A DNA stretch of 64,000 nucleotides from Incurvaria masculella (GCA_946894095.1 OX335645.2:21165001-21229000), one strand, 5' to 3'; numbered from the stretch's first letter, positions 11,283-22,116 are shown. The notes: generated by a model from the sequence alone, not told the origin. Numbers and translations are program-made.

Positions 11283-11804
11283 TACGTATCGCAAAAAACG
11301 CGTCGACGCCGCGGCGGCCGCCGCGCCGCGAGCTGGGACAAAGCGGGTCCGCGGGCCGCGCTTGGTGATGAATGGGCCCGGATGTCGGAGGGACGCGGGC
11401 CTACATTATCGGATTACGGCGCGATTAACAATATTTTTACGGGCGGGACGCGAGAAGAGAAGCTTCTCAGTTTAGACGTGTTATTGTTTTTGTGCAATTT
11501 CTGTTCATTTTCGTTTTATTTATTAGCGTTTTTTTTTTCAATTATTAAATCAATCGCGAGCTTAGATCGACGATGGTAGGAAGGTATACAAGTCAATAAA
11601 TGAAACCATAAATTTAAATTCACAATACTAGAAAATTCTATAAAATTCATGAAAATCGGTGACGAAAAAATGACATCCTACCCATACATTTTGGTCGGTA
11701 GGTATCAACAAAAATGTAAGCATTTAATATTATTAACAAAAACAAAGCTGTCAAAGAACTTTGGAAAAATAAAAAATCATGGAATAGGAAAATTTCATGG
11801 GCAC
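11283..11804. other. GC-rich patch, then AT-rich sequence
   Basis: Bases 11,295-11,420 are strongly GC-rich (gcggcggccgccgcgcc). The rest is AT-rich. No splice-framed exon or known domain identified. Confidence 0.4.
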
Positions 11805-11985
11805 ATATCCAATGGATAGCTTTAATCCCGCCCAAGGTGGTACACTATCGCGTTGAATGGGCGAATGGTCGAAGTGCAATGAAAATTGTCGGCGATTTCC
11901 ATCTAGTTAGTTCAATGTATAAGGATGTTCCTGGCATGACACCCAGTTTTCATTAAGTATTGGCTTCAATCATGACAGTAGGTAT
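11805..11985 (+). repeat. SINE body fragment
   Basis: Ordered body words: taatcccgcccaaggtgg, gaatggtcgaagtgcaatg, aaaattgtc, ttccatctagttag, gttcctggcatgac, aatcatgacagtagg. The head is missing. Confidence 0.7.
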
Positions 11986-12115
11986 GAAAATTTACAAATC
12001 CAAGAGTTTGTGTACGCCTTATGGAGAAAAATAAAAGAAAAAACACACTATGAGAAAATATTTAGATGGTTCAAACATATTTGCAAACGATGCAAAAGGG
12101 TTGGGTAGGCACGTT

Positions 12116-12305
12116 AAAAAACCGGCCAAGTGCGAGTCGGACTCGCACACGAAGGGTTCCGTACCATCGTAGAAAAAAAAAAACAAAAAAATCACGTTTT
12201 TTGTATGGGAGCCCCCTTTAATTTTAATTATTTTTTAATCTTACCTATTTGTTGTTATAGCGGCAAAATAAATACGCACTCTGTGAAAATTTCAGCTGTC
12301 TACGA
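12116..12305 (+). repeat. ggccaag repeat, 3'-truncated
   Basis: Begins aaaccggccaagtgcgagtc and runs through ctctgtgaaaatttcagctg, then stops abruptly. The last third, with the (GGAC)n run, is missing. Confidence 0.85.
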
Positions 12306-12419
12306 TTGGGCCCGCTGAATTTCTTGCCGTGCATGTCGTAAGGTCGACTAAGGGATTCGTCGATCGTGGTTTGTTTTCAGTTAGGTTAAACGGTGGGTTA
12401 GTAGGTGTTACTTACTAGG

Positions 12420-12600
12420 TCGTAGGGTTGGATCCTGCCCAGGTTGGAACGATCTCATGGAATGAACGATGTTCGAAGCGGCGATGAAAATTTTCCGTAT
12501 TTTCCATCTAGTAGTATGCAGCTGTGCAATAATAGAAAGGTCTTGGAATGGCCCCTAGTTCCCGTGAGTTGTTGGCTATCATGACAGTAGGTATGATCAG
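12420..12600 (+). repeat. SINE body fragment
   Basis: Starts at cgtagggttggatcctgccc and continues through gaagcggcgatgaaaatttt, ttttccatctag, gaaaggtcttggaatggc and atcatgacagtagg. Shares the ending atcatgacagtagg with the 11.8 kb fragment, a subfamily-like feature. Confidence 0.65.
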
Positions 12601-12659
12601 CGTTGCTGCTCACTGAGTGAAAAGCGACTTATGCTGAGATGGCCCCTTTTCTTCATTAC

Positions 12660-12750
12660 TACTTGCTTACTCATTGTGCTGCTTTTATATTGTAAATCTT
12701 ACTGTGTATATGAAGAATTTGATTTGATTTGATTTGATTTGATTTGATAT
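12660..12750 (+). repeat. (GATTT)n run, probable LINE 3' tail
   Basis: About 5.6 copies of gattt at 12,721-12,748 follow an AT-rich stretch (attgtaaatcttactgtg). Pentamer tails of this kind end some CR1/L2-group non-LTR elements. No reverse transcriptase is recognisable upstream. Confidence 0.45.
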
Positions 12751-13240
12751 TAGCCATCCATATTAAGTCAAATAAAAAAGAGAAAGAACTAGTTAGGGTT
12801 ATGTAGTTAATTAATTTTGTCCTTATTCAGATCCGCATGGCAGTTGTGGTCCATGCAATTTGTCACGCTTTTCCTGAGGGGCTGGGTCGAGGCGAGGGGG
12901 GGGGGCGGGATGTCGCTCGCGAGGCATTCTTTCGGCGCTTGTGCCGCTGGCGGGTCGCCAGAATGCAAATAATTTGCGGAAATCATTTACATTATCGATG
13001 GTGGCGCGGAATGCGATAGAAGCTTGACATATTACCCCGCAAAAGTAAAGCGTTGTTAAGAGGATAATGAGGTGATCGAGCCAGTTTCCTCAGTCAAATT
13101 GACAGATATTTTCTTAAAAATTTGCACATTTAATAATCTAACTAATAACTACGTTTACATTTCTTTTGATAACTTTACTTATATCCATAATATACCCCCT
13201 AAAACATTTGGATACAAATCTTTAGAGGCTTATATCATGG
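12751..13240. other. Unassigned sequence
   Basis: Includes a GC-rich stretch at 12,870-12,965 with a run of ten or more G. No gene recognised. Confidence 0.4.
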
Positions 13241-13622
13241 TTTTTTTTAATGTGACTGGACATGGATGGCTAATACCACAAGTTCTGTCATGGTATTAGC
13301 CCAACACACCACATGGGAACTAGGTGCCATGCCAGGACCTTCCTTATATTGCACGGCTACATTGAACTGGATGGAAAACACGGACAATTTTCATTGCCCC
13401 TTCGACCATCGTTCATCCAATGCGATGGTACCAACCCGGGCGGGATAAAACCTACCACCTAGTAAGTAAGGAAGGGGACCTACAGCTTAACGTGGAATCC
13501 GAACCACGGCCAGCCTCTCTCAACGGTCGAATGGTCACCCCTCCAAGACCAGACCGGACCCAGCGTTGCTTAACTTCGGAGAGCGATCGCCGAAGTGTCG
13601 CGCCACTGGGCCACTGAGGCTG
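13241..13622 (-). repeat. 5S-headed SINE, full length
   Basis: Minus-strand reading: head cctcagtggcccagtggcgc, then a segment like the 5S rRNA internal promoter at 13,532-13,577 (gaagttaagcaacgctggg followed by a ggtgacc-type box C). The shared SINE body comes next, then a poly-A-like tail at 13,240-13,250. The core words match 5S box A and box C. Nearly identical to the 22.4 kb copy, which implies recent spread. Confidence 0.88.
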
Positions 13623-16204
13623 ACTGATGGATATAAGATAAGTTGTCTGGCGATGTTTCCAAATGTCTCTTTCGATCATATTTGTGGGAGACAGACGACC
13701 AGGACCGAGCGCCACGGTAAGCGAAAACCTTAAAGTATAGCACTACCCAAGAGGCAAAATATTTTTTTTTACAATATATAAATACGTTTGCTTGTACTAC
13801 TACTGCTTCTGTCATAACTCACTCATAGATTATGTATAAGGTATGAAAGTAAGTATAAGTATGAAATATACTTATTTTATGACTCACTGCAGAGTCTTGA
13901 TAATATCAGTCCTTCATTCATTTGTGACGCGCTAGATATTTTCATAAAAGTGAATGTTTTAATACATTTTATGTATGGGATTTCCAGTAGGATTTCACGA
14001 AGGAAAGTAATAGTTAACTAATTCAGCCCATCATGGACCCGAAGTTTAGTGGAGACGCATACACACCATCTAAAAATGGAGTTAGTATCTATTGAAACTT
14101 CTCCATTTCCAAGTAAGTGCTGTTACACTAGCTAGTTACATGGCCGAGCCTGTGTTTATTTCTTAAATTAAAATGCCGATTTACAAAACCGAAATGTAGA
14201 ATGTTCCCTCGAAACTGGGAGTCGTGAGAACGTACTCGATACATTGTTTAGCAGCGATCTATAATTACAAGCGGCCTGCGACCGTCGCGTCGCTCGTCAC
14301 CGTCGTCGCCCTCAGTGCGACATACAGGCACAAAAAACGCTACACATTTTCGACCGAGAACGCCTATCTTGCGACACGACCGTTTCTGTGGCGACGTAAG
14401 AAACGTGTCATTACTGGGCCCGTTCATACGCGCATTGTTTCCTTGGGCAGCGCATGTGAACTGTGGAATGAACTATTTATTACTAGCGGATTGAAACTCT
14501 ACCGCAGCAGCGTACAGTGTTAAACAAATTATAATACACTGCCTTTTTTATTGAGCATGACATGTGTGGTAGTATCACAACTACTGTCAGGACTGGTTGC
14601 GAAGCATACATAACATGTCAGTCATCAAATCTCCTGTTTGGTCAAATTATTATACATCGAGCAAAACTCTGTCTTCCTAATTTGATTGACGATCCGGTAC
14701 GGTCATGACACAGCTACATCCAGAATATGTTGATGATTTTCACTAAGGCTTACTGCTCGGTAAAAATATAAGCGCAGCGCATGCATATAGAGGATGGGCA
14801 ATAAATCCTGGACAAGGTATAGAAGAGACTACGAACCGGAGTAAACCACTTCCGACCTGTTTGCGGTGGCACACTCTGATGACGACAACCACAGCTGAGT
14901 TCACGCATATTTGTACAATACTAAAAACAAATGCATTTCTTTTTTAAGAATGCGACGGGTAATGTGACGGATGTAAATCAAAATATTTTTGCCAAGGACA
15001 ATTAAGAAAGGACATCCATTTCGAATAGCGCTAATTTGGAAGAACATTGTTGCCAAGTTCTTCAACGAATATTGTAGAAATTGTAAAATATTTTTATTGA
15101 AGATTGCAAATATTTTAACAGAATTTAGACCAGAATTAAGTCCATTGTGAATGCCAGCCAGTTGATGCTATGTATTGATGTATTCATATTTTTACTAATA
15201 AGTGAATAGTGTATTTTTACATTTTATCCAAAATTTAATCTCTTGCCACATCAATAGCAAATGCTTGTGTGTTTGTTCCAATTTTAGCAAATTCCAAAGG
15301 ATCACATACACAATACGATTAAATACTTCGACGTATTTTAGTCATACGGTTAATCCATTGTTACTGTAATGTTCTAATGCAATGTATTTTGGAGACTGAG
15401 CGTATCAGTTCTCACATTTAAAAACATATTTCAAGAATCACTTTGCGTAACGGCTTTTCACAGAACAGTTTTAATGTACTCGAGGTGTAGTGGTTCGAAT
15501 AATATAAAAGCAAAGCCGTGGACACGAAAAGTAAAACGCACCGTTAACACAACGTTGGAAGCTAATTTTTAAAGTAGTTTATACAACAGAAACGTCAATC
15601 ACGGCGATGTCGTAACGCCGCTCTGTCGCCGGCCATCTCCGCGGACCGGCAAAAAATAGAAACACGAAAAAACATCGCGGTCGCAGTTAATTAAATCTAC
15701 CCACACAGAGCTGGTAGAAAGGCGTGCCTGGGCGGCGCCCGCTGTGGCGCAAGCCAAGGCACAAGTACGCACGTGTAGCTATGCTATACTATACACCTCG
15801 CTGTGCACCTAAACGCTGTTATTTAATGTGCCTCACTGCTACCTGTGCTACTGACGCAAGGTTGCAGTTTAGTCGCAGTAGAGCGGTAATTGGGTATTTC
15901 GATGTAATTGAATGCCGAATAATTTGCTGGAGCGACCTCTCGTTTTTTTGCTAAGAACTATATTGACTTGGATTGACGATTTTAAAAAAAAAATATTACG
16001 CAAGCCGTTTTTGAAAAAGGTTAGTTAGGCGCTGCAGCGATATATGGATCACTTCGCTAGATTCCATTGTAGGCGTAGTTACATCCGTTCATAACAACTT
16101 GCTCTTTTAGTACTAGGTTAATAGTACTAATCTGATAATAAGAGAATACCTCTGAGAATGGTCCGAAAACTGTTATTTCATTGATATTTAATATCTGATG
16201 TCAT
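13623..16204. other. Unassigned sequence, 2.6 kb
   Basis: No gene or shared repeat found. An ATG-started frame at 14,224-14,523 and one at 15,724-15,954 have no recognisable domain. The latter lies in a GC-richer patch (15,600-15,780). Confidence 0.4.
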
Positions 16205-16440
16205 GCAACAAAATATCTTTTTTGAAAAACCCAAACCGAATCATATGAAAGCAAAAAGAAAAGATTTGTACACATATTGTTTTCTCAAGCGTTTACCTCA
16301 GGATACATTTAACTAAAAAACAAAAATATGCAGACACGGATATTTGTTGCCTGGTGTTAGATAACATTATATCAAGTAAATTGGAAGAGTGGTTTTCAAA
16401 TTATTAGTAAACTACGTTTTTGCGTGTAGCGTAATTTTCT
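16205..16440 (+). mobile_element. MITE family V, half copy
   Basis: Ordered words aaccgaatcatatgaaagc, catttaactaaaaaacaaa, gcagacacggatatttgttg, gtggttttcaaattattagt and aaactacgttt. The same block recurs in inverse orientation at 17.15-17.34 kb, so the two flank the LINE fragment between them as inverted arms. Confidence 0.7.
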
Positions 16441-16679
16441 GATGCTTACAGGCCCAACTCCAATAATGTTATTATAAAAAGTCCTAGCTTTATCAGTGCA
16501 TCTAAAATAATTTGCTGAAATCATTAAATGTATAACTTCGTATTATCATCACCCAGGGGCACAAACATATTTCGACCCGCCTCGCGTAAACTGAAATAAG
16601 AGAATATTATTTCGCCCAACTATGACAAAAAAACACAACGAAAACATTTTAATTTTTTTGTATGCACGCATACTCATAT

Positions 16680-17111
16680 GGCGTACGCCAGGACCTCTTA
16701 ATGTGCTCGACGACGCCCATGGGATTTCCAACTGACGATTTCCACTGCGAAAGCCATGCCGGCTGGCCAGGTGCCATTTCACACCAAGTGTAAAGGACCC
16801 CTGGGTAGGGGGTTCATTCGATTGTTTTCCGACCCTATAGATGAAGGATCTAGAAGAATGGCGGGTTCTTATTTTTGGAATGTCGAGTGTAAATTTGAGC
16901 ATTTTCTCCCTGTTCCGCGTTGAGCGAAGGTAGAAAGGGGACGGAGGTACAACGTTATGCAGCTCCGACGAGCATTCTCGATGGTAAAGACGATAGAATA
17001 CAGACAGAGACCCTACATTCCTTCGGAGTTGGAGGGTCTCTGAATTTAGGGATACACGCACGGCTCTATGCTGTATCGCATCCAGGGAGCCAAGCACGTG
17101 CTTAAGGTCGG
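16680..17111 (-). pseudogene. LINE reverse transcriptase, C-terminal part (left half)
   Basis: Minus-strand frame reads LKHVLGSLDAIQHRAVRV, LRRNVGSLSVFYRLYHREC, VPPSPFYLRSTRNREKM and IPKIRTRHSSRSF, then a degraded tail with HLASRHGF. These blocks are typical of the C-terminal part of non-LTR reverse transcriptases in Lepidoptera, downstream of the polymerase palm. The coding part continues upstream at 17,476-17,800 on the far side of a MITE. Beyond the tail the 3' UTR ends near 16,680 with ggcgtacgccatatg, a motif also left at 4.1 and 56.2 kb. Dead: interrupted and missing expected residues around the LWNELP block. Confidence 0.85.
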
Positions 17112-17475
17112 CCCGTAAGCACCTGAAAATTTCGCCTCCCATACAAACGTAGTTTACTAATAATTTGAAAACCACTGTTCCAACTTACTTGATATTTGGT
17201 ATCTATTATTAGGCTACAAATATCTGTGTCTGCATGTCTTTGTTTTTTCGGTAAATGTATTCTGGGTCAAACCACAGAGAAAACAAAATTCGTATGAAGA
17301 TTTTCTTTTTGCTTTCATTTCATTCGGTTTGATTTTTCAAAAAAACAAAAGCATGCAGACACAGATATTCGTTACCTGATATTAGATATGAAATATCAAT
17401 TTAATTGGAATAGCGGCTTCCAAATGATTAGTAAACTACGTTTGTATGTGGAGCATAGCTTACGGGCCGTTCTTA
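17112..17475. mobile_element. MITE family V, full copy inserted in a LINE
   Basis: Long terminal inverted repeats. The left end starts ggcccgtaagc and contains catacaaacgtagtttac; the reverse complement of the right end gives the same words. Arms of about 100 bp or more run inward (tttgaaaaccactgttcc, atatctgtgtctgcatg). Non-coding. It separates two pieces of one LINE reading frame, so it inserted after the LINE. Confidence 0.8.
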
Positions 17476-17800
17476 ACTGAGCCATCCCACAAATGCGAAC
17501 TATACTCAACGCAAGATCTTATCTGCATCTTGGAAAGAAGCAATTTTTGGTCAGGAATTAAATACTGACGCACCTATCGATGACTCTCAACTTTTTTAAG
17601 GCGAACTTGGCTTTATTCTCGAATTAAGATCATGCGTCAGGTCGACACCAAAAATCCTTATATGGTCGTCAATAAGCAGTGTTGTTCCCTGGAAGGTCCG
17701 AGCCACACTGAACGGAGTACGTTTCGCACTGAATACGCACCCCTGTGTCTTGATCGCGTTCAACTCGACGTGGTAAGGGAGACCCCATCCGGAAACAATT
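17476..17800 (-). pseudogene. LINE reverse transcriptase, upstream part (right half)
   Basis: Conceptual minus-strand frames, with shifts between them, give VELNAIKTQGCVFSAKR, DDHIRIFGVDLTHDLNS, YLIPDQKLLLSKMQIRSC and VEYSSHLWDGSV. This is the stretch of a non-LTR reverse transcriptase after the catalytic YxDD box (thumb side), and it is followed naturally by the DAIQHRA block at 17.05 kb. The catalytic box itself is not present upstream, so the copy is 5'-truncated as well as split. At least one frameshift and one stop occur within it. Confidence 0.75.
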
Positions 17801-17859
17801 CCGGCGTCTCTTCGAGTCTAACAACGAGGCGCCGCCTATTCTTCTCCACTTCAGCCCGG

Positions 17860-17948
17860 CTTACGGTCTGGTCACTGGTGTATATACCTAGCTTATCGAA
17901 TCGCAAGGCGGCGCACCACTGGGCTACCGAGGCGGACAATGGTCCAAG
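17860..17948 (-). repeat. SINE head fragment
   Basis: On the minus strand: gcctcggtagcccagtgg, gccgccttgcgattcgata, agct. This is the same head as the SINEs at 54.65 and 57.46 kb. The body is replaced by unrelated sequence. Confidence 0.65.
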
Positions 17949-18665
17949 TATTTATTTAGCGTAGAACTCGGACTAGGGCCTCAGTCGAGCATGCTTGAGT
18001 CGGAACTAGCAATGTTTATCTGTGCTCGTCCTGCCGGTCTAAGAGATGGTACTAAATTGAACCGAAGGAAATGGGATAGATTCCAACAAAATATCTATTC
18101 GTAGTTGGTTTCTTCTTTGGCAGCAATATGTTTGTTTAAATTACATGTGATCACAGCAGCGTTACGCATGCTCGGTGTATCTGATCACCTTCGCAAATTG
18201 CCTAGCCGCTGCAATCTCAGTCCATGCAGAAACGCAAGAAACTGTCTAATTAATCGGAACCTAACACTCATTTCCACACGCGCTCTCGGTCGAATCACCG
18301 AGTCTGCGTAGTCTCGAAATGTTCGTTCGAGTCGCGGATCGGAACAGTAAGAAAGCGGGACTAGTAAGATATTTTGCGTTTGACAAATTTTGAACTTTTG
18401 TGCAAGTCGATTGCGAGATGTCGATTGGATACCGTGCCAATGCTTACCAGCCGAACCAGTTTTCTTCGGAAAAAAGAAAAGATCAAAGATCATGTCTGAC
18501 GATTAAATAGAATAAACTACATTGTTTCATTAAATGTTTTCACGAATAAACCTATATCTAGTTAAAATGAAGCTACCCTTTATAACATGGACATACCTAA
18601 ATGCAAAAAAAAACGATATAATCAGTAGAACATTGAATGAAATCTACCTTATTTACCCCTGTTTT
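17949..18665. other. Unassigned sequence
   Basis: No gene or shared repeat recognised; short open frames on both strands only. Confidence 0.4.
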
Positions 18666-18773
18666 CACCACCTCCAGTTACCTGAAATCCGATAGTTAAC
18701 TTTCGGCTACATTGCATATTTGTATGATGTAACCGAAAGATAACTTTGGGATTTTTGTAGCTGGAGGTGGTGG
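18666..18773. mobile_element. Fold-back element (MITE-like)
   Basis: Imperfect inverted arms of about 46 bp: 18,666-18,712 begins caccacctccag; 18,727-18,773 ends ctggaggtggtgg. Both arms carry actttcgg.taca-type matches toward the loop of about 14 bases. No coding capacity. It could equally give a hairpin RNA if transcribed. Confidence 0.7.
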
Positions 18774-19289
18774 AACCGGGCGTTACACGTCTTATTGTGT
18801 CCACAGGCTTAATAAACGCGAACCCACGGAAGTTGTATGACATAAAGTAATCGCATCAAACATACATTGATTTTAATATGTTTGATTGCCACTGAACAAA
18901 AAAAAAACGGACCGAGTGAAGAGCAGCCCTGCAGTTCCGGAGCGAGACGCGAGCGCGTCCAATAATTAAGAACGGTGACTGGTTGAAAAATGGCCGCCGC
19001 CTCCCCCCACCCGCGCCCCGCGCCCCGCTAGCCGTGAATAATCGTCGTAATTACGATTCGGAATAATTTCTCGCGAGTCATAGAGCGATCGTATCGAGGT
19101 GTTGACGGCGGCGGACGGCTCTCATTACGGGCACGCACCGCCTTCGCCTTCTTGCGCTGCACCGCCCTTCATCTTGCTCCGACGTTTCCACCACTTTAAC
19201 AGCTTTCGTTGTAAACCTCGGTAGTTTGTAATCGAGGTGAAGCAACTCTGGATGCTGTCGGTTTTCGATAGGTGACCGATTTAGATCGT
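18774..19289. other. Unassigned sequence with GC-rich patch
   Basis: Bases 18,930-19,160 are GC-rich (ccgccgcctccccccacccg) and CpG-containing. Possible regulatory or first-exon DNA, but no reading frame or splice structure supports it. Confidence 0.35.
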
Positions 19290-19422
19290 TATGCTGGCCG
19301 TGGTGAGGATTCCACGTAAAACAGGATACCTGCTTCCTTACTTAATAGGTGGTAAGGTTTATTTCGACGCGGTTTGTACAATCATCGCATTGTACTGAAA
19401 GATGGTAGAAGCGGCAATTAAA
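19290..19422 (+). repeat. SINE body fragment
   Basis: Ordered words ctggccgtggtgaggattcc, acgtaaaacagg, ccttacttaataggtgg, catcgcattgtac, agatggtagaagcggcaatt. The first block follows the 5S-type head in intact copies, so this derives from the 5S-headed subfamily. Confidence 0.6.
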
Positions 19423-19660
19423 GTATTCTAAGTTTTCCTTCAAGTCTTTAATATATCGCCAAAGCATTTCATTCAAATTTAATCGCCGTCTATCTTCATG
19501 GTCTGTGCTGTATCCAACCCTAAATTTGCTGCAATAGTAATCTGTAAAGAAATTATGCGCTCAATCTGGGAATTGATTTCAAATCATATGAAAGTGCGGC
19601 ACTATCAAGGTACAGAGCTGAAGTTTAGAATGATAGACGGCGTCCCGTTGTAAGACTCTA

Positions 19661-19833
19661 AGGCTGAGATAAATAGTTGTAACTGAAACTAAGACTAACG
19701 AAAAGTAGTAGTACTTTGTGACGTCACTTCGGCACATTTTGTATGGACGAAATTTCAAAGTAAGGCAAAATTACGTCACAAAGTACTACTTTACGTTAGT
19801 CTTAGTTACGGTTACGACTATTTATCTCAGCCT
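19661..19833. mobile_element. MITE with arms of about 60 bp
   Basis: Left arm 19,661-19,724 and right arm 19,773-19,833 are inverted copies, with mismatches and a 3-base length difference. Words: aggctgagataaatagt, aagactaacg, gtactttgtgacgt. The ends are flanked by ta/aa; a TA or TTAA target is possible but not proved. No coding capacity. Confidence 0.85.
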
Positions 19834-19977
19834 AAGACACTCCTAAAAAGTTTCAAGTCGGATGCAAGCAAGACACATGCGTGAATAATGAGTGCGAAGC
19901 GACTTTTCTGGGTACAACGATGCGTATTGACGACCACATTGGGACCTGACGCATCAACTTCGGAAGCCATGTCTGCC

Positions 19978-20258
19978 AGTCAGTCAGTGTGTTTGCGTCC
20001 ATTGCTGGACATACGCCTTTCCAATTGTCCTCCAGTCCTCCCGGATCTCAGCGGTACGGCTTTGCCGCCGGCGCACTTGATGTCGTCGTCCCACCTAACG
20101 GGCGGTCTTCCCACACTCCGTTTTCCTGTCCACGGCAGCCAGTGTAGGACACGGTTACTCCAACGGTAGTCGTCTCTTCGGATGACGTGACCAGCCCACT
20201 GCCACTTAAGCTTAGCTACCGGCGTCCAATATCGGAAGCCATATCGAGGGTAAAACAC
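19978..20258 (-). pseudogene. LINE reverse transcriptase C-terminal fragment, second family
   Basis: The minus-strand frame encodes VAKLKWQWAGHVIRRDD, RVLHWLPWTGKRSVGRPP and VRWDDDIK. This block is characteristic of the C-terminus of endonuclease/reverse-transcriptase LINEs very common in Lepidoptera (often annotated craniofacial development protein 2-like; RTE-type by usual classification). After DDIK the expected tail (REDW, YVQQW) lies in another frame, so a small indel occurred near 20,070. Everything upstream of the C-terminus is absent: a typical 5'-truncated insertion. It differs in family from the elements at 16.7 and 25.8 kb. Confidence 0.88.
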
Positions 20259-20470
20259 CTACCACAACTACCTAAAACACAACACCTCAAAAAATCTGGG
20301 ATTCCTCCATATTATGCGCCACTATTTCATGACGGACCTAAGCCTCCTGCTCTACAGTGCTTAGGAAAGGTCTTGCTTGGAGTATTTTTCGCATCTGGGG
20401 GACGGTTCAGCTAAGTGCCTGCTCGGTTTCTTGGACCGGCGACAATGTTACACTAAAGCTAATGCACTCT

Positions 20471-20868
20471 AAAGAGATTTTTTTTTATGTGACTGGACAT
20501 GATGGCTAATACCACACCTTCTGTCATGGTATTAGCCCAACACACCACATGGGAACTAGGTGCCATGCCAGGACCTTCCTTATATTGCTCGGCTACATTG
20601 AACTGGATGGAAAACACGGACAATTTTCATTGCCGCTTCGACCATCGTTCATTCAATGCGATGGTACCAACCCGGGCGGGATTAACCCTACCACCTAGTA
20701 AGTAAGGAAGGGGACCTACAGTTTAACGTGGAATCCGAACCACGGCCAGCCTCTCTCAACGGTCTAATGGTCACCCATCCAAGACCAGACCGGACCCAGC
20801 GTTGCTTAACTTCGGAGAGCGATCGCCGAAGTGTCGCGCCACTGGGCCACTGAGGCTGACAAAGAGAT
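20471..20868 (-). repeat. 5S-headed SINE with target-site duplication
   Basis: Same family as 13.2 and 22.4 kb. The 5S-like box A/box C segment lies at 20,769-20,813 (minus strand: gaagttaagcaacgctggg ... tggatgggtgacc). The T-run at 20,477-20,486 is the poly-A tail seen on plus. The octamer aaagagat occurs at both edges (20,471-20,478 and 20,861-20,868), as expected of a target-site duplication made by LINE machinery. Confidence 0.9.
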
Positions 20869-21044
20869 ATTAGTGTGTTTGTAGTCTTTACAAGGTAATT
20901 ATATTTGGATGCGGCTCATACCGACGTCTAGCGTGAACTTCCCATGAATAGTACATACAATTCCGTGGGCAGTACTGATAGAGAGTTGAGCAGTGCGGTT
21001 ATATATTAGAGAAGTCGGGAATTCAAACTAAATGGAATTAAAAT

Positions 21045-21085
21045 ACTTTCTATTCGAATTAATGGATCTAATTCGAATAGAAAGT
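21045..21085. repeat. Perfect 17-bp hairpin
   Basis: Arms 21,045-21,061 (actttctattcgaatta) and 21,069-21,085 are exact reverse complements around a 7-base spacer. Confidence 0.95.
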
Positions 21086-22116
21086 CACAGGCACAATCTA
21101 CTTAACAACCATTTACTTATTTAATTAGCTGAAAATAACACAAATAACAAGTAGAGGTGGGGCTCTCAAATTAATTGAGGGCAGTATAAGGGGTTTTTAT
21201 AACTACGTCGCGAGAGAAAATAACCCCAAGCAGAAAAAAAAACACTTTTTAATTGTGCTTTATAACGCTACTAGGCAGAAATAACAACAGTATAAGGTAT
21301 TTGTTAGCTATCTCTTCCATATTATTGGAAATTACTAACAACGCCTCAAGTTGTTTTAATTTCTTTGGGTGGTCAAAGTCTCAAGTAATAAAACCCTCGA
21401 AATTAATGTCGACTGTGAAACATTTTCAGTAAAATTATGGTCCCACCAATGAACACAAGAGTTCGCCACTTCTTTCCATTTAGCATTTCTATGCTAAATG
21501 GAAAGTCTAGATGTCTAAGTAATGCAGCAAGTAACTCGCCAATTCACGCACTCACTCACAATATACCTCGCATGCTTTGTTCACTAGTTTGTGAGTGTCT
21601 GTTCTACTCTGTCCTTGAGAATTTAAAATAAATAAATAATCGAATCCAACATTTTTTTCAGCAAAGAAGGTATCTTTGACCCTTTTTGGTGAGGAGATAA
21701 AAAAAATAAAATTAATTAATGGGAAAAGTCCCATAACGAATCGGATCCAGTAATTAAACCCACCCACAAAAAGCGAGCACAGAATCGAACCGGTACTCCT
21801 CGGCGAGCGGTGCGTCGCGTGAGCGCTCGTGCGACAGTTTTGGAGGGAATAAAGAGTTCGTTTGACGGTCGATTACTATGGCCGTGTGTAGCGGAGGCCA
21901 CAATGAGAGCGGCCGCCCCGCCTGACGCCACCGAGTCTAATCGCTTCTTATTGGAAGAAACCGGATTTGTACGGGAACCGTCGAGCGATCGTACCGGCTG
22001 CCGTCTGGCGCGGACCTTATAGAAAACAGACCAAGTCGAATTTAGGGAACGCATGAGGCGATAAGGCAGATAGTCTTTCGGAAATATATTGAAACCGTTT
22101 TAAATTTAGCGTTTGT
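21086..22116. other. Unassigned sequence
   Basis: Apart from the 15-bp hairpin at 21,472-21,505, nothing is recognised. Open frames at 21,716-22,054 (both strands) lie in a GC-richer patch and have no known domain. Confidence 0.4.
21472..21505. repeat. Perfect 15-bp hairpin
   Basis: Arms ctttccatttagcat (21,472-21,486) and atgctaaatggaaag (21,491-21,505) with a 4-base loop. Confidence 0.95.

Noticed and set aside
13266..13815. Short open frames with the same product start (MANTTSSVMVLAQHTTWELG) at 13.3, 20.5 and 22.5 kb
   Set aside because: These are chance frames of the 5S-headed SINE, repeated because the SINE is repeated, not a gene family.
20769..20813. A 5S rRNA gene
   Set aside because: Only the internal promoter region is similar; the 5' and 3' parts of 5S are absent and a SINE body follows.
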